Shown: piece by piece, positions 44,399 through 55,235 of the stretch | Layout: the number at the start of each line of letters is the position of its first letter | Numbering within the stretch: the first letter of the stretch is position 1 | DNA from: Phialocephala subalpina | Lineage: Eukaryota; Ascomycota; Leotiomycetes; Helotiales; Mollisiaceae | DNA length: 64,000 nucleotides | Assembly (NCBI GenBank): GCA_900073065.1 | Contig: FJOG01000026.1 | Coordinates: 18,617 to 82,616, forward strand | Direction of reading: 5' to 3' | Made by a program: the position numbers and the translations under genes | Notes under the pieces: model-generated | Seen by the model: only the letters and a program-made list of their open reading frames with translations | Told to the model about the DNA's origin: nothing | Databases searched by the model: none

Positions 44399-45615
44399 TT
44401 CGAATTCTCGAATTTTTCATCATTCGACAAGAGTAAAGATGAGAAGAGAAATTGTTTATCGTACGAGAAGCAAATGAAATAAAGATAAGGTTTGTCGATC
44501 GGGGTTTATAGAACAAGGTTTCAACATCTGCACCTGCAATCCCCGGCAGTCACAAAGGCTAAATGACACCAGCTCGGACTGAAACACTTGCTTCTGCAAG
44601 GAGAGGAACATTTGGCTTATAGCCTAATTGGCAGAGTTTATGCTATGCGAAATGCACATCAGACGCAACAAACTTTTTGTGGAAGCGGTGGAAACGTGAC
44701 AGGTGACAGAGCATCTGGGGCTCATAGCTTGAAGTTAGGTTGATGCTTGGTAGCGAGTGGCATGGAGGGATCGCTTACAAGGTTTCGGGAAGACAACATA
44801 TACATAAGGAGACGCATTGACCTTTGAACCGTTTGCACTGACGATGTAAGACATTTTCTGGCAGTATGCAAGACATCACTTGATATGTGATATGTTCAAA
44901 CTTGTGTAGGGTTTCATGTGTTGAAAATACCGCATTTTGAGAAGGCACCGAACTTTGGCAGAATCTTAAAGAAAATGACCCAGGAACTCAAATCTGGGGA
45001 TGAGGGAGAATGATTGAGAGTGTCTTAAAATAAGACTTCTCTGCAGTATCAAGAAGCGAGTTCGTGATGGACTGAGAAGTGAGTGTTGAGCGCCGCGTAC
45101 CAGATGCTGCTCACTCTCCCAATATCTGTATCTGAGCCAAAATCTGCAAATGAAGTTGATGACTGCAATTGGTACAGGCAACCCAGTGGCATCAAAAGTG
45201 CTCTGCTCAGTAATGCTGACTACAGTTGAGTCACCAAAAATTGCAGCAGGTGTAGCAAGTCGCGAAACTCTCCGACATTGTTTCCAAGAAACCCATTCCG
45301 ACCCGGAGACTCCTCGCCGAGAAGTGAAGCATTTCGGTTCATGCGCTGCCGAAACTAGTAAACTTTCGGCAGAGGATTGATTTCACGTCGAGCGACGTTG
45401 CGAGCTGTGAGTCTCGGAAAGTACTTTGGAACTGGTAATCTTTAGAATGTCGATAATTATATATGCGTATATGACATGAAATGTTCGCTGAAATTGTCCG
45501 ACTTAGCATCATTCATTATTACCATGAAAAGTCCCAACCTGGTCTTGTATCCTATCATAAGTCTCGTAACTCGTTCCTAATCTCGTTTCTTAACCTGACT
45601 TAGACATACACCTCT
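44399..45615. other. Intergenic region
   Basis: This 1.22-kb stretch lies between two minus-strand genes. I see no coding or structural element that I can support. Confidence 0.5.
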
Positions 45616-48468
45616 CTAACTTCCTCTCCATTGCCCAGGAACAGGAGGCGGAGGACCATAATTTGGCTCGCCCGACGCCCCAGCATTCGGATTCCCCCAC
45701 TGCCACCCTTGATTCACACCTTGCTGCGGAGCAGGTTGATACTGCTGTCCTCCTTGAGCATTCCCATAAATCGGAACAGCGGGCGCGAGAGGAGTAGGTT
45801 GATATCCTTGAGTCTGAGGGTTAGGAGTTGAAGCTCGGTGAGGAGGCGGAGGAGGAAAGTACGATTGTTGAGGTTGAGGCGTCATGGGAGAGGGGGTGTA
45901 GGACATTGGCATTGGACCGTATGAGGCGTGGCGTGCGTGCTGGTATTGTGCTTGTGGTGGTCCGGTAGCTTGAGGACTAAGTGTTGCGAATGAGGGTGTT
46001 GGTGGTGAGACGACATGTTGGTTATGGTTTAGATTTAGTGAGGCTACGGTAGAGATAGAGAATGCGGAGGAGTGCCGGCTGGGAGGATTGGAGTAGTACC
46101 CGCTGTCTTGGTGCTGTAGTGGATGAGGTGGTTTCGGAGGAAGAGCGAAGGCTTGCTGTTGTTGAACTGGAGTGGAAGAGGCTTGCTGAGCAGGTTGGTA
46201 AGTCTGGTAGCCAGCCGTCGCTTGTGGTGGAGACGGAGTTGGGGTGTACGAAATTGGTACTCCTTGACCTTGAGGAGCCATATGTTGTTGTGGACTCATA
46301 GGGATGGATTGTGCACGTTGATTAGGATTGTATGTCTGGTATTGTGTAGCGGGTTGCCGAGGAGGCGGCGTTGGTGTATGAGGTACTGGTACTCCCTGGT
46401 TGTGGATTGGCGCCTGCTGGTGCTGAGCTGTAGGGACGGAGTTTGCTTGAGTAGAAGTATATTGGGTCTGAGTGATATCGGCTTCTTGCGACTGGGCCGT
46501 ATCTCTATTATAAGAAATCGAGATGCCGCCAGTGATGGAAAATCCTGTCTTCACAGGCTCTTGAGTGATCGCTGGTGGATAGGAAGTTTGGGAAGTCTGA
46601 GCAGTTTGGACATTATAAGCAGCCTGTGCGTTCTGAATAGCCTGAGCATTCTGAGCAGGTTGAGGCGGCGGAGGCTGATATTGCTGCTCTTGTGGCCTTG
46701 GTGTCGGTGTCGAAAACGTAGGATATGGTAGCGTGTTTTGAGGTGTTGGAAGCTGTGGAGGCTTCGCGACTTTGAGTGGCGCAGGTTGCTGTATATCCAC
46801 GAACGGATTCAACTTGGGACTGGACGAAGCAGGAGCACTAGCTGCCTCGGTAACCTCAGCTGTCTCAACCTTTGCCTCCTGCTGCTTTCGAGGAGGCTCA
46901 GGTGCATAAGTCTCAGTGGGAAATATCTCTGGAATCTCGGGCGGTCTTGGCTTCTCGTCTTCGTCCTTATCCTCATCCTTGACAGTAACAATCTCGATAT
47001 GTTCGCCCCGTTTCTCAAGTTCCATCTGCAAGATCTTCATTCTCAATAATGCGAGCTCTTCCTCCATAGATAACATTGAGTCATTTCGGGTTGGAGTGGT
47101 TCGTCCTGTCGAGGTTGACATCTCGTAGATAGGGCTACAACAAGAGTTAGCATGCTGAGTGCTAGAAGGGTACTGACGCTGAATGGATACTTACGACTGA
47201 GGCGTAGTCATGGGCGGAGGACCACTGGGTGGGTCTGGCTTCTGTGCCGGCGCTTGAGTGATCAACGGTGGAGGACCTGCCGGCAAGCTTGGCCGGTGGA
47301 TAGGTACATGAGGAGGTGGAGTTGGTGTAGGCAAACTCGATCGATGCTGAGGAGGTGGTGGTACATGCTGTGCGATTGTCGTTTGGGGGGAAGAGTATGC
47401 AGGCGCCGGTGTTGGACAAGGAGATGGATGATACGAGATCGGTGGTTTCTCAGGTGCGTAGTTTGCATTTCCAGTCGGCTGGACAGGGACATGCTGTGGT
47501 TGTTGTTGTGAGCTCTGCTGTTGAACTGGTGGCTTCTCAGGTGGGTAACCTGAAGAATTTACAGGTTGTTGAACTGTAGAGATCGCAGGCTGCTGTTGAT
47601 ATGTAGTCGTCTGCTGAGCTGACGCAAAGTTTTGCTGCTGGGATGTGGATTGGAAAGTGTTGATCTGCAACGCTGCTCCAGCGTAGAATGTGGTTTGTTG
47701 CTGGGTCTGCTGTTGAGCTGTTGACTGCTGCGGTTTCGTATCATACGCAACTGGAATAGGAACATGCTCGTACTTCTGATCTTGTGGAGGGGCAGGCCAG
47801 CCTTGCGGTTGATATGGCGGGGGCCCTGGAAGATTGGTCCCGTTTGGTGACATTGGACTCGCAGGTTGAGGTCCACCACCTTGGACAGATCCAGGAATCT
47901 GAAGTCCAGGTTGATACCCAGACAAGGGAGGTTTGATCCCCTGCGCCGCCGCCTGTTCTTGGGCATATTGGATCTTGAAGTTCTCGTACTGTGCCTGTAG
48001 CTTCGTATTGGCTTTGTTGTGGTGGTGTTTGCCATGTTGATGCTCAAGTAAGGTTCCACCAGCATCCAGGGCTACGTGGGCAGCAGCGTACTCAACACCA
48101 TGTTCAACAACTTGGCCCGCTGCCGCATTTGCAACTGGACCAGCCAGTCCCAAAGTTGCACCACTAATGACTCCCGTAATCGCCATTGGCGCGATGACAT
48201 CTCTTTTGCGAGTATTGTGAGTCGTTCCTCGTGCTTTCAGTCCCGCCTCGATAATCTCTCTCTTCTTTCGAGCATTGTGTATCTTGGGCGCCGAAAATCC
48301 CAATCCCATGAGCGAGACACCGCCTGTAACCGGAGCAAATAAAACCGAAGTAGCTGTGCCTGTCGCTCCTCCAGAAATTTGACGTGTATAGTTCTCCCAT
48401 TCCTTGTGAAGCTGCTCTGTGGTCATGCCATCACATTTCGACTGATAATCTTTGAAATCGAAAGGCAT
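45616..48468 (-). CDS. 930-aa protein with Gly/Ala-rich head and long Pro/Gln-rich tail
   Basis: Two exons, 48468-47195 and 47134-45616, join across a clear intron (GTAAGT donor, GCTAAC branch site, TTGTAG acceptor), so what looks like two adjacent genes is one. Residues 1-150 are ordered: MPFDFKDYQSKCDGMTTEQL, then two hydrophobic Gly/Ala-rich segments (about 33-60 and 93-120) around KIHNARKKREIIEAG, and a His-rich patch (HQHGKHHHNK). The remainder is very low in complexity, with many PPxY-like and QQ-rich stretches. A short Glu/Lys/Leu helix (about 442-465, SMEEELALLRMKILQMELEK) follows the intron. Similar heads occur in other uncharacterised ascomycete proteins. Function is unknown; a membrane-associated or condensate-forming protein is a guess. 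Confidence 0.75.
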
Positions 48469-49958
48469 TGTGAACGAATTCTTGCATCAACTTGATGTCG
48501 GCGAAGATGTGATCGAAGTCGCGATATTGGGACTGTGCAGGGAAACGATGGAAAGTTGAGGGGTACTATGAAATAAAAGGAGGCGAACCCATTGTCTTAA
48601 GAGCCGCCCACCCATGACTCCACGAGGCTCTGCTAGACCTGATTGTCTCCCGAAGCAGTACATCTTGGCAACCCAAATATGCCTCGCCTGGTCTCAATTT
48701 AGACATCGTGGCACGAAGGCTTGATATTGTGTTTCCCTTCCCGTCTTTGTGGCCAATTGAACTAGACGCTCGAGCTGGGGCTGAAGAATCCTGCATGAAG
48801 GCAACTCCAACAGCGGGACGCTGTACTGGGATTGAAGTATCAAAATTATCGACAGATAAGAATGAAGCTTGGTCCAAGCACACTCTACTAGAGCGCATTT
48901 GTCTAAAGTTTTTCAAGTATGACAGAAATGCGAAGAGCTTGTCGTTGTAAGCAAAGTCCTTGTTACCGAGGGGTTCAGCTGGGTGAGCTAGTGTCAGTGC
49001 CAAGCCTATCACCGTGTCGGTGAAGCTTCTTCTGTGCTCACCAATTAGTTTGAACAGATCATGCAGGATCCTCAAAACGCAATTGAAGGTTAGAGGAGTC
49101 TCAAAGCTTGTCTCCGCCTCGGCCAGCACAGATGCAGCACACGTGTATCGTCACTGAAAGCGCTCAAATTGAAACAATTTGACAATGTACGGACCATAAA
49201 ATACATAACATGTTGTTGATGATGTCGGTTCTCGCTGAGAAATCTGTTGGCTTTACTAGATATATTTAATATTATATAGGATTTGCGTGGTAATATTAAG
49301 CAAACGAGAAACAAGAGCGATGGCTTTCAATACAGCCAACGGACCGTGGATTTATGCGATAATTACAGTGGTGATTACTAGACGCTATCTGCCTACTCCA
49401 TGCAAGGACTTGAATCATCAAGTGACCGAAATATTTAGATCAGACAATGGACACATGGGACGAAACACCGAGAGCAAAGTCAAACAAGTAGCAAGACGGA
49501 GATGTGCGCGCTTGAGGCCGGAAGAAACAGCGCATATAAGTAGCACTGGTCTGGTTAAAAGCGTGAGCTCCTATTCTTCGGACTGAATGAGAGCCAAATA
49601 CCATGGAGGTGGTGAAAGAGCCCAATTTATAATCCGGTGGTGAGTGAACATGCGATGGCTGAACGAGGAAGATGAGAATATACTTTCCATGCACCTATTG
49701 TCCAGCTTACCTCTGCTCGACCATGTTTGGATGAGTCCAAAGGTATATGAGTCCCATTATGGAACAACAAGGTTTCTCGGCAATTGGAGTGGAAATTCTT
49801 GTTGGGGTTTTGCGTCGTAATAGAACCCAAGGTCTATTTTGACATCCTCTGCATCCAGTACGCCTGCCTATGCCCTCATTCCGGAACGCCGTGAACGTCG
49901 CAAGCTGTGTGCTATCACGAACGCCGTATGCAAGAGCATTGCAGCTCCGTTCGATGTC
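48469..49958. other. Intergenic region with one doubtful open frame
   Basis: A minus-strand frame of 187 codons (48566-49129) has fairly even composition, including RRSFTDTVIGLALTLAH, but no family I know, and it sits close upstream of the previous gene. It may be a relic. The rest of the region shows nothing recognisable. Confidence 0.3.
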
Positions 49959-50399
49959 TCATTTCTTCCTCAGATCTCGAAACTGGTCCTGCAACTCTTC
50001 CTTGTAATGCTTGACGAATTTCTTCATGTCGAACGAATTTGGTTCTGCATACTAATCAGTTCCTGCTCCATTTACACTATATGACATTGGCATACTGTCT
50101 ATGTGCAGTCCAGTAAAGTCTTCGGGGTCATAGAGCTTCTCGCCACGACGAACCTCCTCGACCTTTCTGTGGACCCTTCGTACGCCTTTATGGAAGATAG
50201 GACTCCGGAGAAGCTGGGAGCGCATTAGAGCGTGCTGCAAGAGCATGCAAAGTCGTGTCGAGGGGAGGGGCAACCATACTCTCTGGATCAACCAAATCTG
50301 GTGGGACAGTCAGAGTCAGTCCGTAAGCGGGCATTCGAACTTGGGGGGAATTGTCTGCCGTAACCTTACCTCCAGCATTCGAATGCCGAGCCACTTCAT
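49959..50399 (-). CDS. Small conserved protein, possibly a mitochondrial MIOREX (Mrx7-like) component
   Basis: Three exons (50399-50370, 50297-50096, 50044-49959) encode 105 aa. The splice sites are consistent: GTAAGG with tandem CTGAC branch sites before CACCAG, then GTATGC with TATGCAG. The first half is hydrophobic and basic (MKWLGIRMLE, then IWLIQRVWLPLP). The core LLRSPIFHKGVRRVHRKVEE and the ending KKFVKHYKEELQDQFRDL resemble small fungal proteins that I recall as relatives of yeast Mrx7, but this recall is unverified. No longer open frame exists here, so the gene is easily missed. The amphipathic N-terminus would suit mitochondrial import. Confidence 0.55.
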
Positions 50400-51244
50400 G
50401 GTGGGATCATAATAATGTCGTGCGAATATTGTATCGCTCGTGAGGCTGCGATATCGATTGCTGATTAATTGTTGATGCGCTGAACAGAACATGCTCTTGA
50501 GGAGGCAAAAAGGGTACGAGTAGAAGTCACGATAAAGCCGGCAGCGCTAGGTTTTTTCGTCGACCCCTGTTCTTCCTCCCGGAGTGGATGCCTCCTTCCC
50601 AAATTCCATGACATCCAAATCTCTTCTCTTTCCCTCCTCCCTCTCCCTTCTTCTCCTTCTCCTTCTCCTTCTCCTCTTCCTCTCTTGCATCTCAACATAC
50701 ATTTGCATCTCTTTCGCTCTCTCCTGCAAACTCTTCCTCCAAGCCCTTCCATACATCTTTTGCATTATTCTGACCTCTTTTGATTGAGTCATTGCCTCTC
50801 TCTCTTGCTGCACGTGCTTTACGCTTCTACGCTTCTACGCTTCTGCATCACCTGCAGCTATCTTGCATCTGCAGGTAGCCAGTAGAAGAAGGCCGCCACT
50901 CTGGTCGAAGAGAATCTGATATCGGATCAATACAGAGCTAGCTTGGTCAATTTCGAACAGTTCAAGACGAGATTCCCGACCTCAGCTTGGGAAAAAGTCA
51001 TCTGACCTTCGTCCGTCGCATTCTATTCACATCCGGCGTTGAACGCAGAATACCCAGGCGAGCGCCAACCTTTCACCTCAAAGTCTATTTCTTCGAACAA
51101 AGCTCGCGCTCTAGGAGTTGCGAACCCGGCAATCTGGACCGACTCAAGGCCTTTAAGAGGCGCCACGAATCGCCCTCACCTACGCCCTCACTAGAGGCTG
51201 AAGATTCGAAACCACGAGGAAGATCACCTGGTTGGCTGAGCAAA
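50400..51244. other. Intergenic region, possibly with an unseen first exon
   Basis: It contains a pyrimidine tract (CTTCTC/CTCCTT repeats, about 50640-50695) and three ACGCTTCT units near 50819-50843. The stretch 51110-51244 is open and looks coding in the frame of the following phosphatase (RLKAFKRRHESPSPTPS) but has no upstream ATG in that frame. It may belong to that gene through an exon I could not place. Confidence 0.45.
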
Positions 51245-52535
51245 ATGCATCGCACTCGATCTACCTCGAAGCGTTCGGCTTCACCTGCCGTCGTCTCCCA
51301 AGACCCAATGCCACAAATTGATGGTTCTTGCTTTGGCAAGCCAGACAAGGCTGAGCAAGTCACCTCCGAGCCCGCACCAAAAGGTCCTCCAGCAATGCCC
51401 TCATTCTTGCAACTGAGTGATATCGGTAAGTCTTCTCCCTTCGTGTTTCTTCATCCACTAACACCATTCTCAAGAACTCCATGACAAGTACGCCGAGCTC
51501 ACCCGTCTTGAGAATGAGCGTCTTGCGGCAGGAAAGGATCCTGACGCCGATGGTCAATGGGCACGCCTTGATCCTGATCCTGTTCTTGACCGATACAATA
51601 ACATCCATCCATGGGCCAACAACCGCATCAAGTTGAACGTACCAGAGGGAGTCAACGATTACATCAATGCCTCACCTGTCACATTGGTCTCCACTTCAAG
51701 CAAACAAAGCACTCTCAAGACTGGTATCCAAGACAAGTACATCTGTATGCAAGGCCCCAAGCGTCAAACCGTTGACCATGTTTGGCATATGGTTTGGCAT
51801 GAGGTGGCCACTCCATACAATTCCTCTCCAGCTGTTATCCTCATGCTCAGCCCAACCCATGCGCCAGCTCCTGATGACCCAAACAGACTGTTCGAGAAGT
51901 GCTACCCATACTACCCACTCGATGAGAACTCTCCTTCTCTGGTCATCAATGAGACTTCGGAGTTGGGTGAAGACTTCAAGGCTGAGGTCAGGTTCGTGTC
52001 CAGAGAGCCAGGCATTGAAGGAACTGCTATTGAGGTTCGCAAGCTGTTGATGACTGTCGAGGGCGAGGATGAGGAGAAGCCCATCTGGCACTATCTGTAT
52101 CCCAACTGGCCTGACTTTGGCGCACTCGAGGAGGAGAACGTTGCTAGCATCTTGGCGTTGATGGAGGTCTCGCGCAAGCAGAATGGCAAGGGCGAAAATC
52201 CTCGTGTTGTCCATTGCAGTGCAGGTGTTGGTCGTACTGGCACTTTCGTCGCTTTGGAGTTCTTGATTGGAGAGTTACAAGGTGGTGCTTGGGAGGGCTG
52301 GGACGAGAGTGACCATGCCACTACGGACCCAATCTATGAAACCGTCAACCAGTTGCGCGAGCAACGGAAGACCATGGTCCAAGCTTATGAGCAGTATGCC
52401 TTCCTTTACGAGGTCTGCAGAAAGGTCTGGGAGGAGAAGTATGGTACTAAGTGCATCGGAGGTGAACACGGCCATGTTGTTCCGCCAGAAGAAGGACGAG
52501 TTAAGACGAACGCCTGCGGCACTGGACCTGATTAG
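51245..52535 (+). CDS. Protein tyrosine phosphatase (classical, PTP1-like)
   Basis: Exons 51245-51425 and 51475-52535 give 413 aa from the first in-frame ATG. The true N-terminus may lie upstream (see the preceding region). After a Ser/Arg/Lys-rich leader comes the classical PTP domain: RYNNIHPWANNRIKL, DYINASPV, YICMQGPKRQT, a WPDFG-type loop (NWPDFGALEE, with the general-acid Asp), and the signature VHCSAGVGRTGTF with nucleophile Cys308 and Arg314. The Q-loop appears as QLREQRKTMVQAYEQYAFLYE. It would remove phosphate from tyrosines on signalling proteins, for example MAP kinases, in the cytosol. The domain is complete and all catalytic residues are present. Confidence 0.92.
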
Positions 52536-54001
52536 AGCGAAGAAGGCTTGCATGATGAATTGAAGGATTGAAGGATTGAAGGATTTGATTACTGAGCATG
52601 GAGTTATGGCGAAGGCAGTCAGAATGATTGTTTCCTTTCTCTTTCTTGTATTAGATCCCTACGTTCCGACGGCTTTGGCTTGTTCTACATCCTACGGCGG
52701 TTTTCATGCATAGATAGATTTCCTCAGCAATGATTGACGAGAGAATGAATGGACGCAGAATACAGAGAGCAAAAGCAGGACCTCGTGACAATATGTGTGT
52801 TTTAGGCCCAAGTTATCTATTCTACGACAGGGTTCAAGGACATTTCAAGAAGGCTGTTGATAGCGAGAATGATTGCGGGAACTAGATAAGTCATTTTGAA
52901 TGCTTGATCTCAACTTGTTGTGGTCGAGAGTCGCAAGCTGGAAGAGTAGTTGACAGCAAGAGGAGGTAAGACGGGTAGAAATAGGAATGTGATCTCGTCG
53001 CGATTCGAGATTCATCAGTACGGAAGACACTGCCATACTGCCAGGCTGAGGTCGAAAGTAATATTGCGTGAATGCCACTCGAACGTGGACAAAGGTGAGG
53101 TTGTTACCTCGTTAGACTTCACGTTACCTGTATCTAAGTCATAACGTTTTAGGCTAGAAAGTCGTCATTTGGAGAAGGACTTTTGTAGGACCCAGGAGAT
53201 CAACTTCGATAATACGAGGCTGTCTTTGCCCTTGCCCAGCGAAAGCTCGCTCAGCATCACTTTCACAAGCAGGACAAATTTGTCAGCGATTTTTAGCACC
53301 TCATCCCATTTACAGCTTGCGGTACTGTACGTGCTACTACCCCGCGCCCTCTCCCATAAGCCCTTATCCGGCCCCTCGGCTTCGCATCTTGACCTCGTCG
53401 CACCTCAACCATCAACAACACCAAAGCTACCTTGCCGATTCAGCATAGGAAGAAGCCTATCGATCGTCGACATCGGCTGCCTGTAGGGGCAGTACCCGAT
53501 GAATATGGGCAAGGGTTGGGTGAGATTATGTTCGTTGTCATGCAGATGCCGGGAGTTGTGCTGAGATGAGAGATGGCTGCGCAGCTCGTAACTCCTAACT
53601 CCTGCTCAAGTCGCGAGACGCCATTTTACTTATCATTCTTGACTGTTTTTCTGCTATACTATACTAGTTGCTTTCTTTTTCCTGTACCCGTCTTAGTACT
53701 GCTTCCCGAGAGGTGGATTGCATCCCGACGCGAACCCTGCAGCATTTCGGGAACACCTGCGGTAGAACCATGGACTTTCTTCTGCTATGCATAGCCTTTG
53801 AATTTGGGGCCAGATGCGAGCTCCTGTACCCCTCCTTGAAGTAGGTGCTATGACTGGGATGGGAAAGTATAAATTTCCGGATCTTTTCCTGTCTTCTGCT
53901 TTGCGTCTTCTCTTTTCTCTGTACTGCACTTCTCCCGAGAATCTACTGTCATCCGAGCTTCACATCCTTCTTCACAGGATATGCAAAATAGTACAGAAAT
54001 C
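52536..54001. other. Intergenic region
   Basis: This 1.47-kb stretch starts with a GAAGGATT triple repeat (about 52560-52584) just after the phosphatase stop. Small open frames follow but none is convincing. A TATAAAT lies at about 53868, 130 nt before the next start. Confidence 0.5.
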
Positions 54002-54814
54002 ATGTCTTCCAAACCAGAATTCGTCATAGTCCCCGGCGCTTGGCACGGCCCCGAATCATTCAAACCCACATCCGACCTCCTCTCCAAAGAAGGCTACACC
54101 TCTCACGGCATCACTCTCCCCTCCGTCGGCGCCAACCCACAAGTCCAATCTTTCACTCCCGACGCTGAAGCCACAAAAGCTGTTCTCGACAAAGTCTTGT
54201 CCTCCGGAAAAGACGTGGTATTGATCTACCATTCATACGGAGGAGTTGTAGGATCTGAAGCTCTGGCTGAATATGTAAAGGAGGGACCGAAACCAGGATG
54301 GGGAAAGGTGAAGAGGCTGGTGTATGTTTGTGCTTTTGCGTTGCCGGAGGGATCGAGTCTTATGGCTGCGTTGCAGTTTAAGCCGTTGCCGTGGTTTATT
54401 CTTGATGTACGTCTCCCCTTCCATCCCTCCCCCCTTCAAAACTCCACAAGTACTAAGACACATCCAAAACAGAAACCAGACATAGTAGAAGCCGCTAACC
54501 CCCAAGAAATCCTTTACAACGACATCTCTCCCCAATCCCTCGTCGACGAACTCATCTCAAAAATACAGACACATTCTTACCCAACATTCTCTTCCCAACT
54601 CACCGTCGCTCCATGGAAGACCATTCCTTCGACTTACATTCTCTGTGAGAAGGACAATGCGATTCCGATATTTGCACAGGAGGGGATGGTTGCGGCTGCA
54701 AAGGCGATGGCGCCGAATGCGTTTGATACGGTGGAGAGGGTTGATGCGTCTCATAGTCCATTTATTAGCCAGCCTGAATGGTTGGCTGAGAAGTTGGTTA
54801 AGGCTGCTCAGTAG
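54002..54814 (+). CDS. Alpha/beta hydrolase (methylesterase-like)
   Basis: Exons 54002-54406 and 54473-54814 encode 248 aa. The fold is clear from the oxyanion strand FVIVPGAWHGPESF at the N-terminus, the nucleophile elbow YHSYGGVVG with Ser78, the acid Asp196 in CEKDNAIP, and His229 in DASHSPF. The compact form without a large cap resembles plant salicylate methylesterase and fungal EstC-like relatives; the substrate is unknown. There is no signal peptide, so it is probably cytosolic. The 66-nt intron has a TACTAAG branch site and is a multiple of three, so unspliced RNA would stay open. An in-frame ATG seven codons upstream (53981) is an alternative start. Confidence 0.88.
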   Translation: MSSKPEFVIVPGAWHGPESFKPTSDLLSKEGYTSHGITLPSVGANPQVQSFTPDAEATKAVLDKVLSSGKDVVLIYHSYGGVVGSEALAEYVKEGPKPGWGKVKRLVYVCAFALPEGSSLMAALQFKPLPWFILDVRLPFHPSPLQNSTSTKTHPKQKPDIVEAANPQEILYNDISPQSLVDELISKIQTHSYPTFSSQLTVAPWKTIPSTYILCEKDNAIPIFAQEGMVAAAKAMAPNAFDTVERVDASHSPFISQPEWLAEKLVKAAQ

Positions 54815-55235
54815 ATACTATGGGAGGCAAAAGGTGGAGGCAGGGAGCACGGCAAGATGGAAGAAAGCACAACAGAAATGTAGAAGGGAGGCAACACAGC
54901 AGGAGGAAAGAGGCAAGAGAGGTGCTTGTGAGACTGTGATGAGAATGAGTTTGTTGCGTTGGCGCCACGAGAACCAGGAATAGCAATACCATTTCCTATT
55001 TCGAAGAAAACAAGTCCTGTGCAACGCGATCGCGATCTTGACCCCTCGCCAATGATGTTCGGAGCAAAACAAGGCTGAAATAGAAAGTCATTAATGCTTC
55101 GTGATATGTTACACAGACATGCGACCCAAACGCCCCAATTCAAAACAAGACACCTCCCAGCAGACCTTCCGCGTTACACAACATCAACATCATGTATCCC
55201 ATCCCTTTCCTACCTCATGTTCATTCGTCCCTTCA
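54815..55235. other. Intergenic region
   Basis: This 421-nt stretch lies between convergent genes and is expected to hold only 3' ends. Nothing else is seen. Confidence 0.5.

Noticed and set aside
46123..46731. 202-codon open frame on the plus strand inside the 930-aa gene
   Set aside because: Its Arg/Leu/Ser-rich product is what the complement of Gln/Pro-rich codons gives; it is a shadow.
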